Assembly (NCBI RefSeq): GCF_046250185.1
Contig: NZ_CP176469.1
Length of the DNA: 64,000 bases
DNA from: Litorimonas sp046250185
GTDB lineage: Bacteria > Pseudomonadota > Alphaproteobacteria > Caulobacterales > Maricaulaceae
Strand: one strand, 5' to 3'
In this document: positions 1-11,000 of the stretch, piece by piece
Layout of the letters: each line of letters opens with the position of its first letter
How positions within the stretch are numbered: the stretch's first letter is position 1
Position numbers and translations under genes: made by a program
The notes under the pieces: model-generated
The model's database searches: none
The model's input: the letters and a program-made list of their open reading frames with translations, nothing else
What the model was told of the DNA's origin: nothing

Positions 1-1
1 C

Positions 2-232
2 AATGCTCCCTCTCTCGCAGAGCTAGCATTGCTCGGGGAAGATGGGTTTCGTTTGCACTTCTCAGGCTCTCCCATCAAGCGCATTGGTTGGCACAGATTT
101 CTTCGGAATGTTCTCTACGCGGTCGGAAATAGCGCCGATCCTGAACTTGTCCATATCGCGGCCACGCATATCAACCATTCTGATCCCGTTGTAAGGGATG
201 CAGCGATTTGGGCCAAAACGCGCCTCACCTGA
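2..232 (+). CDS. queG: Epoxyqueuosine reductase QueG, C-terminal end (partial)
   Basis: The open frame runs in from the left edge and stops at 230-232. The visible 76 residues match the C-terminal HEAT-like tail of QueG: the segment GSPIKRIGWHRFLRNVLYA and the following GNS are the family's usual signature here, followed by a short helical repeat ending in VVRDAAIWAKTRL. QueG is the cobalamin- and Fe-S-dependent enzyme that reduces epoxyqueuosine to queuosine in tRNA. The catalytic and cluster-binding parts lie outside the window, so completeness cannot be judged. The identification rests on the family-typical tail only but is fairly specific. Confidence 0.85.
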   Translation, partial: NAPSLAELALLGEDGFRLHFSGSPIKRIGWHRFLRNVLYAVGNSADPELVHIAATHINHSDPVVRDAAIWAKTRLT

Positions 233-305
233 CGTTTACTTGCAATTAGTGAGTTGCAACTAGGGATGATATATTGATCAGGGATGATCGCGGGGGAGAT
301 CAGGG

Positions 306-1709
306 ATGCGCCAACCGCGATATTCTGAAAAACTGGGCTGGGCAAATGAGACCCGACCACATGTGGTTGTCGTGATCATATGTTTGACGTTGTTACTAAC
401 ACTCGCCTTCGCTCTCCTCTTGGATTGGCAAACAACACTTCTGTCTGTGACGGCAACTGTCGCGATTGCGAGCTTAATTTTTTCAGTGTTTCGGCTAATT
501 GCTTGCCTGACACCTAAGCCTAAAAACCCAGAAACAAACTCCGCGATAGAACTGCCACCCTACACTGTATTAGTGCCGTTATTTGATGAAGCTAATATGG
601 TCGCAGATTTGATCAAAGGCTTGGAGCGACTAGATTATCCGTGTGAAAGATTACAAATTCTGTTGATTTGCGAAGCCGTAGACCCTGAGACTATTGCCGC
701 TGTGCAAGCACATCTTCGTCCATCATTTGAATTAATTATTGTCCCAAAAGGCACGCCCCAAACCAAGCCACGTGCGCTGAATCACGCGATGCAATATGCT
801 AGCGGCGCCCTAATCACGATCTACGATGCCGAAGACCGTCCCCATCCACAACAACTTCGCACCGCCGCCATGGCCTTTGCAGCGCGTCCAGATTGGCAAG
901 CCCTTCAAGCGCCATTAGATTATTACAACACACACACAAATTGGCTAACCCAACAATTTAGTTTGGAATACGCAGCTTTGTTTCATATTTGGATTCCTTT
1001 TCTCTCTCGAATGAGTCTGCCATTTCCATTGGGCGGCACGTCAAACCATATGCGGCGCGAGGTACTAGACGCCGTTGGCGGTTGGGATCCCTATAACGTA
1101 ACAGAGGATGCTGACCTTAGTTTTCGCTTAGCGCTCAGGCCCGGAAAAATTGGCTATATCGATGTGCCAACAGATGAAGAGGCTGTGGCCAATCTTGCCG
1201 ATTGGCGGCTACAGCGCGCGCGGTGGATCAAAGGTTTCATGCAGAGTTGGGGCGTCCATATGAGTGCACCTTTTGCGCCAGGCGGTCTGCGCGGCATAGT
1301 GCGTTGTTTCACTCTTCAGGTCACGCTTGGCTTTACACTGCTCTCAATTTGGTTTTACATACCCACGCTATTTATTCTCGCCCTCATCTTCGCCTATTTC
1401 CAAATGCAAGCCATCCCGATTCAAGTGCCGCCCCTTTATAGTTTTAGCTTTGGCCTCTCGATTGCTGTTGGTATTCTTATTGGCATGATCGGTGCGTATC
1501 GGGCGCGAAAACCGCAATTAATTTTATCGGCAGTCTTTATGCCGCTCTATTGGGTTCTATTATTCCGACCCGCAATGCGAGCCTTATGGGAGCTGCGTTA
1601 CGCACCTTTTCACTGGCACAAAACGCGACATGGTGTTAACCCGCCGCCGAAACTGAAGACTGGCGACACCGCAGCGACACCGCGCGAAGCTGACGGCCCT
1701 GCCAATTAA
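306..1709 (+). CDS. Membrane-bound processive-type glycosyltransferase, family 2
   Basis: The protein has 467 residues. Two hydrophobic segments (about 19-37 and 43-63) are followed by a GT2 catalytic domain (about 75-310) and a C-terminal membrane region (about 325-430). The motifs of processive GT2 enzymes are all visible: an acidic pair in IYDAED (D174), TED at 266-268 as the likely catalytic base, and QRARW at 303-307 (the QxxRW acceptor-site motif). This is the layout of cellulose/hyaluronan-synthase-like and XagB-like enzymes that build and extrude a surface polysaccharide, using a nucleotide sugar at the inner membrane. The sugar cannot be told from sequence. GGGGGAGATC in front of ATG 306 serves as ribosome binding site. 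A small membrane gene follows 14 nt downstream, probably in the same transcript. Confidence 0.85.
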   Translation: MRQPRYSEKLGWANETRPHVVVVIICLTLLLTLAFALLLDWQTTLLSVTATVAIASLIFSVFRLIACLTPKPKNPETNSAIELPPYTVLVPLFDEANMVADLIKGLERLDYPCERLQILLICEAVDPETIAAVQAHLRPSFELIIVPKGTPQTKPRALNHAMQYASGALITIYDAEDRPHPQQLRTAAMAFAARPDWQALQAPLDYYNTHTNWLTQQFSLEYAALFHIWIPFLSRMSLPFPLGGTSNHMRREVLDAVGGWDPYNVTEDADLSFRLALRPGKIGYIDVPTDEEAVANLADWRLQRARWIKGFMQSWGVHMSAPFAPGGLRGIVRCFTLQVTLGFTLLSIWFYIPTLFILALIFAYFQMQAIPIQVPPLYSFSFGLSIAVGILIGMIGAYRARKPQLILSAVFMPLYWVLLFRPAMRALWELRYAPFHWHKTRHGVNPPPKLKTGDTAATPREADGPAN

Positions 1710-1723
1710 TTAAAGGCCTCTGC

Positions 1724-1942
1724 ATGAGTCCCTCCGATGATTTAATGATAAGTTCGATTGCCTTGCTCATTTGTATCGTGCTGGGCATTTTGGGTTTTCG
1801 CAATAATTTCAAGGTTCATGATACGCTTAAACCGCATCGCCCCCCATGGATGCTAATCTCGCTCGCCAGCATTGCGACAGGCTTCATGTTGCTCGTTCAT
1901 ATTGCCAATTTAATTGGCTTTGAAACGGGCGGACGGATGTAG
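1724..1942 (+). CDS. Small two-helix membrane protein
   Basis: The protein has 72 residues and two predicted membrane helices (about 7-25 and 43-64) joined by a short basic loop containing KVHDTLKPHRPP. It starts 14 nt after the glycosyltransferase stop, with AAAGG upstream of the ATG, so the two genes are probably co-transcribed. I do not recognise the family. It could be an accessory subunit of the glycosyltransferase, but only the position supports that. Confidence 0.6.
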   Translation: MSPSDDLMISSIALLICIVLGILGFRNNFKVHDTLKPHRPPWMLISLASIATGFMLLVHIANLIGFETGGRM

Positions 1943-1949
1943 CGCTTAC

Positions 1950-1986
1950 CCAAAAAAACACCCGATTCTCGGTGGAGAGAACCGGG
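1950..1986 (-). terminator. Rho-independent terminator of the giant minus-strand gene
   Basis: On the minus strand a 10-bp stem with one mismatch (CCCGGTTCTC / GAGAATCGGG, 6-nt loop) is followed by TGTTTTTTT. It lies about 36 nt downstream of the stop of the 3,902-codon gene. On the plus strand no T-run follows, so it acts in the minus direction. Confidence 0.8.
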
Positions 1987-2022
1987 CTAAGTTGTGGGAA
2001 GGTGAACCCAGATTTGTGAGTT

Positions 2023-5000
2023 CTATGAGGCCAACGCCTCATACAGATCAGAATTATTGGCAGCGATCTGACGCTGCTCCAGCATCAACTGATCGGATAA
2101 GGTTTGCGCCACCAGATTACCCTCTCCCGTCTCAATCACTGTGCCAGTGCGCAGATCAATCGTGACTTGGCTAATGGCCGTGCGACCATTGTCGAGCAAG
2201 GCCCGCACACGTAGAGAAATAGTGTCTTGATCCAGCGGTCTCTGGATCTCAATATGATCCCCGCCATTTGACCAATTTACCCATTCTGGCAACGCGCCAC
2301 CATTACTCAACGTCACGTCCCAACTCCGCACATCTGTGCCGCAGAACATGGGCAAGGTGGAACCAAGCTGCACATTGATATTATGGTCATAGGCAACTGC
2401 CTCAATGACAAGGTAGGCGCAATCATGCCCCATGCCGGGAACATAGCTGGCAACCATGCCGCCTCGGAAATCCCGATCTCCAAACATGCGACCATAGTCA
2501 TCACGATTATCAATCGCGCGATCACGGAAATAACGCTGTAGATCAATCGGCTGTCCTTCTAAGAACTCATAAGGATCAACATCGCCACCCATTTGGCTAT
2601 CATTGTCGGGTGTTTGAATGTCGACAAATCCGTCCTCATTGACTTGGAGCGAGATCGTCGTTCGCGCGATACCGCCCTCTCCGTCATCCACGACAACTTC
2701 AAACACATAAGGTGTGTTTTGCGGCACAGTTGGACTACCCGTGATTTTGCCAGTTATAGGGTCGATCGTCAGCCCAGGCGGAAGGTCAGGTGCTGAGTAA
2801 GTTAGCACGCTGTCATCATCTGGGTCATTCGTCACGTCACCCACATTGATTTCAATCGGTTCCCCCGCAACTGGAATTGGCACATCGATAGGCGCTATGA
2901 TCGGCGCAGGGTTTAGCACGGTCAGCAAGAAGCTGGTCGAAACGCTTTCACCCTCGGGATCAGTGGCCGTAATCGTTACAGGATAAGGCCCGTCAACGGA
3001 GGCTGATTTATCAATCGTGCCCGAAATCACACCTGTGACAGGGTCAATCGTTAGACCTTCAGGCAAGCCTTCTGACGTAAAGACCAATGGGCTGTTTTCT
3101 ATGTCAGTAAACGGTGTCGCAACATCCAGCGGCGGAATCGTTTGCCCGTCCAGATAAGTGCGCGGCGGGAGAGCAGGCGTCTCTGGATCATCAGATGTCA
3201 CGATGGGTGTATCGTTCACCGGCGCAATATCCAATGTTACCGTGGCCATATCCGTGCCGCCTTCACCGTCATTTATCGTGTAGGTGAAGCTCTCCAAGCC
3301 ATTGGCATTTGGCGCAGGGTCATAAGCCACCGTGCCGTCAAGATTAAGCGTTACACTCGCTCCGCTCGGCAGTATCGTCGGAAGACCCACCGTAATCGGC
3401 GTGCCGTTAATCTCTGTAATGATCAACGCATCACCATCTGGATCAGTATCGTTACTGAGCAAGTCTAGCGTAAGCGGTGTATCTTCAACCGCTGGCAGAA
3501 TGCCGTCATCTGTGGCAATCGGCGCAGGGTTCTCTACCGTGTAAGTCACAACCGTTGTGAAGCTCTCTCCGCTAGGGTCTGTCGCCGTGACCAGCACCTC
3601 ATAAACACCAGGATTATTGGGGTCACCCCCCTGACTTGCACTAGGATCAAGCGTGCCAGAGATAATGCCTGTGACGGGATCAAAGCTAAGTCCTGGCGGC
3701 AGATCACCCACCGTAATTGTAATCGGCTCCATGAGGTCAGGATCACCGAAATACGGTGTCAGGTACAAGGGTGGAACAGGCGCATCGTCCAGACCAACTT
3801 GACCCGGTATATAGTCCTGCGGATCAATCGGTGGATTGTGCGGGTCTTCTGGATCAACCGGCACATCTGGGTTCTGTGGCGTCAGCTCTGGCTGCTCTGG
3901 ATCAACTGGGATGGGCGTGTCGTTAACAGGGGTTACGTCAATCGTCACCGTCGCTACATCTGTGCCGCCTTCGCCGTCACTGATCGTGTAACCGAAAGTC
4001 ACGGGTCCGAAATAATTGAGACGCGGGCTGAAAGTCGTTGAGCCATCAGAATTGACAGTAAGCGTGCCTTCGGGAATGAGCGTCGCTACGCCAACAGGAA
4101 TGACTGTGCCGTCAGGCAAGGCGACTGCATCAATCACCAGCGTATCGCCATCAGGATCACTATCGTTCTCTGTCAAAATATTGACGGAAAGCGGCGTATC
4201 CTCGACCACGGTATAGCTATCATTGACGGCCACAGGCGCAGGGTTGGAGATTGTGTAGGTGACAATCGTTGTAAAGCTCGCCCCGCTAGGGTCAGTCGCC
4301 GTGACAGGAATGTCGTACACACCACTCACGCCGCCTTGGCTGGCATCAGGATCAAGTGTGCCAGAAATCGTGGTGCCATCAAATGTGAGGCCTGGAGGAA
4401 GGTCGCTTGGCGTGATCGAAAGCGTGACTATGTCACCGGCATCTGGATCACCAAAATATGGCGTCAGGTCGAGCAGTGGCACTGGGCTGCCATCATCACC
4501 AATTTGCGCAGGAATATAGTCTTGTGGGTCGACTGGTGGAATGCGTGGGTCGTCAGGGTCTGTTGGATCACCGGGCGTAATTGGGCCTGTCGGTTGCTCG
4601 GGATCAACAGGGATAGGGGCATCGTTTACGCCTTCTACTGTCACCGTCACAGTCGCAAGATCAGTTCCGCCTTCCCCGTCGCTGATCAAATAGGTGAAGC
4701 TATCCGTCGCCGTCTCTCCAACAGCTAAGCCTTCGTATTGCCCGTTCGGGTCGTAGTCGTAAGACCCATTAGAATTCATGGTCAGCAGCGCGCCGCTTGG
4801 TAGTGTAATGACATTACCAGAAGTGATCGCAGTGCCGTTGACTTCTGTCACAACGAGCGTGTCACCATCAGGGTCGCTATCGACACCGCTGCCGTTATCC
4901 ACGAGGACTGTGTCGCTTAGGACTGTATCTTCATCCGTCACTTCGACATCGTCCACCGCGATTGGCGCAGGGTTAGAGATTGTGTAGGTGACAATCGTTG

Positions 5001-8000
5001 TAAAGCTCGCGCCGTTTGGATCGGTCGCCGTGACAGGAATGTCGTACACACCACTCACGCCGCCTTGGCTAGCATCAGGATCAGGTGTGCCAAAAATCGT
5101 GGTGCCATCAAATGTGAGGCCTGAAGGAAGGTCACTTGGCGTGATCGAAAGCGTGACTATGTCACCGGCATCTGGATCACCAAAATATGGTGTCAGGTCG
5201 AGCGGTGGCACCGGGCTGCTGTCATCACCGATTTGCGCAGGAATATAGTCTTGCGGGTCAACAGGCGGGACTCGTGGGTCGTCTGGGTCTGTTGGATCAC
5301 CGGGCGTAATCGGACCTGTCGGCTGTTCGGGATCAACAGGGATCGGGGCGTCGTTCACGCCTTCGATTGTGACAGTTACCATTGCCAGATCAGTCCCGCC
5401 TTCACCGTCGCTCACCAAATATGTCAAGCTCGTTATAGCAGTTTCGCCAACAGCCAAAGCCTCAAACTCGCCATTTGGATCAAAGCTATAGCTGCCGTCA
5501 GGACTAACTGTGAACAGACCGCCAGTCGATCCAGCAATCGGGGTGCCGAGATTCGCGGCGTCACTATTGACTTCAGCAATAATCAACGCGTCCCCATCAG
5601 GGTCGGTATCCGTACCATTACCATTATCCGCCGTGATCAGATTACCCGTCAAGGCCGGGGCATCTTCTGTGACCGTGAACACATCGTCTTGCGCTGTCGG
5701 AATAGGGTTGGTGATGGTGTAGGTGAACTGGCTAACAAAGCTGTCGCCATTATTATCTGTCACCCCGACATTGATTGTATAGACACCATTCACGCCGCCC
5801 TGCGACGCATCGGCCGCTGGCGTGCCAGATATAGATGTGCCGTCAAAGATGAGTCCCGCGGGCAAATCAACTGGTGCAATCGTCAGCGTGATCACGTCCG
5901 TTGTATCAGGGTCCGTAAAGAAACGACTAATATCTAATGGGGTCGAAAGTTCGCTATCCACACCCGTCTGGTCTGGGATGAAATCGGTGCGGTCAACTGG
6001 AAGGTTTGGATCACCTGGTATTTGCGGAATGATCGGCTCGTTCACACCGTCAATCGTGATGGTGACAACTGCGTTGCTCGTGCCGTCCTCACCGTCATCA
6101 ATGACATAACCAAAGCTATCTGTCGCCGTCTCGCCCAAAGCCAGCGCATCATAAACACCGTTCGGATTATAGTCATAGGTACCGTCACTGTTCATTGTCA
6201 GCAAAGCGCCGCTCGGCAGAGTAATCTGCCCTCCAGACGCTATCGCCATGCCGTTGACTTGCGTCACGGTCAGCGCGTCACCGTCAGGATCTATATCTAG
6301 TCCATTGCTATTGTCTGTCAAAACAGACTCGGACAGGGTCGCGTTGGCATCCGTGGTCTCCATGTCGTTTTGCGCGATGGGAGCTGGATTTGTGACGGTA
6401 TATTCGACTTGCGTTACAAAGCTGTCGCCATTGCTATCCGTAACAGTCACGGGGATCGTGTAAACGCCGCCCGTTCCGCCTTGGCTTGCACTATTGTCGA
6501 GCGTGCCAGAGATGATCCCATTGACCAATGTCAGGCCTGGCGGCAGATCGCTTGGCGTTGCCGTGAAAGTGAGGGTGTCTGTCGTATCTGGATCATTAAA
6601 ATAAATGTTCAAGTCCAGAGCTGCTGGCGCCAGATTATCGATGCCTGTTTGGGGCGGAATAAAATCTGTGCGGTCAGTCGGCACCGTTGGATCGCCTGGA
6701 ATTTCAGGAATAATGACGTCATTAACGCCGTTGATCGTAATCACCAAATTAGCCGTATCTGTGCCGCCCTGCCCGTCAGATGCGGTGTAGGTGAAAGTTT
6801 CGTTGAGACTTTCTGTGACGCCGAGCCCTTGCACAGCTGCATCGGTATTATCGAGCGCATAAGAATAACTGCCGTCTGTATTGATCGTCAGCGTTCCATA
6901 TGTGCCGATGACGATGGTCGGTGTGCCTGATACAACAGTATTTCCGTCAATACCCGATACAATCAGCGGGTCAGAATCCAGGTCGCTATCGAGGCCATTC
7001 GTCGGGTCGTTATCAGTAATGACGTTGCCTGTTGCAGGCGCGGCGACATCTTCGGTCACCTCGTTGATATTATTTTCAGCCACGGGGTCATTATTGCCGT
7101 CGCTATTGAGTGTCACAGTCGCACTATCCGTATCTATTCCGTCAGAGATCGTATATTGGAACGTGTCTGTGCCAGTGAATGTCGCGAGCGTTGTGACATT
7201 CACAGTGCCGTCACCATTCACAACAACGATTGTGCCAGACGTCAGCGTCACAGTTTGCCCTGCCGCCGTAATCGCAATCGGATTGGCCGCGTCAGCTGGA
7301 TCGATAATTTCGGTGATCGTCAGCGGGTCATTTTCTTCGTCAAAATCATTATCACCCACAACATCAATCGGCGTTGACGTGCCGCCAATAACGCTGACCG
7401 GGCCATCATCCATCGCGTCAATTTCATTAACGGGAATAACAGTAATCGTCGACACAGCATCCGGGCTGATATTGATTGAATTATCGAGATTGAAGATTAG
7501 ATTACGATCGGCCGCTGTCGGGTCTTCGCTCTTATTTTCATAAGTGATAGCCTGCACCAAATCCGTCAAATCACCATCCGAGAGCAAAGCGCCGCCTGTG
7601 CCTGTGATAGAGAATTGCGAGCCATCAAACACAACGACTGCTGTCGCACCACTGGTCAGTATGACTGATGCAGTTTCCGCTACGCCCGCTTCAAAGTCTT
7701 CGCCGCCAAGGGTAAAGACCTCATTCGCACCGTCAGAAATATTGTTCAGACGAATGGTAAGTTCTGGGAAATCGCTGAAAGCGCTATCCGTAATGCTGAC
7801 ATCATCTGCCACAGTGATTGGCGCGTCGCCCTCGGTGAAGGTGTCAGCATAGCCTTTGTCAGGGCTGACCAAAGTCACATCGCTAAGGGTCACTGTCTCA
7901 CGGCTCAGCAACGCAAATGTGCCGCCGCCACCATTATATTCATAGGTCAGCGTAAAGCCGCTTACATCGCGGTAGCCAATCTGGAATTGCGCTTCAGGGT

Positions 8001-11000
8001 CAGCGCCGCCAGAAATCTGTGTGCCCGCAAATTCAATGCGATCACCAAAATTTGTGATGTCTAACGTCGTTGCGGAATCAACGGCATAGCCAATCAAACC
8101 CTCGGTAGAAACAGTTACAATTTCTCCGCGTGTTGGGTCCAGCGGGTCACCGTCAATATCTACGATACTGGGCAAGACGTCACCAAAGTAAGGTGTGTTT
8201 GTGCCTTCTAAGAAAAACTCCCAGCGGATTTCAGCTGTGGTTCCAGTTGTCAAAGTATTAGCCGCCCGCCCCCCTGGGGATAGGCCGAAGGTGACTTCAC
8301 CGCCCGTTGAAAGACTAACCACAGTTGCGCGCAAGGTCAGCGGCGTACCGTCGGCCGTTACGGATGCTCCCGTCCATTCAGCGATTTGGCCTGCTGCCGT
8401 TGTCGCACCTGTAGTCACAGGCCCGCTCATATTGGCAATTTCAACGCCGCCCGTCAGGGCTGCCGCTGTGCCGCCAAGATGGCTGTCATCTGTATCAAGG
8501 TCGAGGCAAGGCTCTGCGTCAAATGTCGCGTCGCGGAAATCCAAATCAGACGCCAAAGGCACACCCAGCGAGGCGTCATTATCTGCATCTGGCAGTGTGC
8601 CGTCCAATGGTGCGATACCCTCATTCACAACAAAGCCGTCATTCACATTGCCTGTTAGCTGTGTTTCAAACACATCGAACAAGCCGTCACCATCCGTGTC
8701 CGTCGTCGCGTTTGACAGGCCTGTCATTGGTGCCGCGCCAAGACCCGCTTCCTGCGTATCGTTCAAGCCGTCATTATCGGAATCCGTATCGAGATAGTCT
8801 GGCGTTGTGTCAGGGGTCGTCGCGCCGCTATCTGTGTTCACGGGGGTCAGGCCCGCTGGGCTGTAATTATCATCAAGCCCATCGCCATTGACGTCCGTCA
8901 TCAACGCGCCCGTGCCAGACGGGGCCACATACCCTGCCGTGGTCTGCGCCTCGATATTATCAGTAATGCCGTCATTATCAGAGTCGATGTCGAGATAGTC
9001 TGCGATACCGTCGCCATCTGTATCGGGTGCTGGGATAACGAAGGACAGAGCCGGGTTTCTGGCCCCGTCATTGCTTGTCGTCGGCGCAACGCCTGCGGCG
9101 ACAAGAACTGGCGTTGGGTTATTTGTATCAAAGCCGTCAATCCGGTATATATTTGATGTATCGTTATCAGAGACGTAAAATTCCGTATCACCATCAGCAT
9201 TTGTGGCAGCCCATGTCGCCCCAAACCGAGCGCCAGGAATTTGCATGGAAAACGCCGTTTGCGTGGCTGCTGCTCCGGTAATATCCACAACCAGCAGAAC
9301 ATTATCGCGCACACCATAGAGCCGGCCATCTATCGTAGAATAGTCGAGCGCTTCGCGCTGGTCGCCTGTGCGGGTGAGCGTAGTCGTCGTTCCATCGGCC
9401 AAATCAACCAGATAAAAGTCTTGGCCTGCGATGAAGAGCGAGCCATCAATAACGTCGCCTGATTTAATCGTTGACGGGTCGGCAGCCGTTGTTGCGCCAA
9501 CGCGGAAGGTTTCCCCGTCCAAATCAATACGCACCAAGTCACCCGCAGAGACAGTGGCGCCCAGTGCGTCCGAACCCGCTGTCTGCGCAATGCCGTACAA
9601 GAAGCCTGTGGCGGGATCAAAGCCAGTATTGTTATATGCAAAGCCAGCAGCCGTGCCGATTTCGACATAGACACCTGTAGACGGATCGAGCGTAAATAAC
9701 TGCCCCGGACCCGAGGCCATATCGTTGATAACTTGATAGGCTGCATTAGACGCACCGAAGCTGTCAGCTGTACCAAGTGTTCCTGTGACGGGAGAAACTG
9801 GCGCATTTGGATCAAAACCGGCCTCGACCGTATCCAAAATGCCATCATTGTCATCGTCAATATCATCAATGTTGGCCACACCGTCGCCGTCAGTATCCAA
9901 GTTGAGCATGACATTGGCGACATCAAAACCGCCTTGTCCGTCAGAAACCTGATATGCAAAACTCTGATCTGTCGGGGTGCCTAACGGTACGGTGACATTA
10001 AATGTGCCGTCAGTTTGAGGTGTCAATATAACACCCGATGCAAGAGTGATTGGAGTGCCGCCCACAAAGTCTGGGGTGATAGGTGCGCTCGGGTTCGTTG
10101 GGTCGATGATCTGGCTAATGAATAAGGGGTCACCATCGGGATCCCCATCCGCACCCCCGCCATTATTGGCAATTAAATTGATATTGCTCGGTGTGCCTGG
10201 CACAATAGTTTGGATGTCATTTACTGCCAGAGGCGGAGCGTTTGAGGCGCCGATAGTAATTGTCACTGTGTCAGTTTCCGTTACACCGCCAGATGTGACG
10301 GTATAATCAAATGTTGCTTGACCGATAAAACTAGCCGTGGGCGTGAAAGTTACATTCCCCGCTGTGTCGGTCATGATGCTACCAGACGTCGGTGTCGTAT
10401 AATTTGTGACGCTCGGTGTACCCTCGAAGTTATCGATGGCAGCATTTCCTACTCCTGTCAGGACATTAAACGTGATCGCCGTTGCGTCGTCTGTTGACAG
10501 CGTGTCGGCGACTATATCCGCGATCGGATTAACTGTGACAGAAATCGTATCTGTCACGACGGCAGCCACACCGTCATCCGCGGTGATGGTAATCGGGATT
10601 GTCCCCAAAACGGAGGTGTTGAAATCTGCACTTGGTGCAAAATTCACAGCTTCAAGGGAGTTTTGCAAAGCGTCATCACTTCCAACCATAGTCAGAGTTG
10701 ATGTGCCGTTGCCCGTAATTGTTACACCATTTGTGACAAATCCAGACAAAGTGCCATGGGCTGGGTCAACAGAGAAAACCAAGGTTATAGACGCTGAGTC
10801 GGAGTCAAGAATTGACCCGCTAAAATTACTGTTGCCGTCTTCATCAACTGTCAGCGTTGCTGGAAAACCACTCAGAACGGGTGGCACATTCGGTGTCGTC
10901 GCATCCCGGAAATCAACGTCAGCTGAGAGCGGTACGATGACACCTGTTGCATCGCCATCACTGTCTGGGAAAGCAATCGCGCCTGTGGCAATAGACTCGT

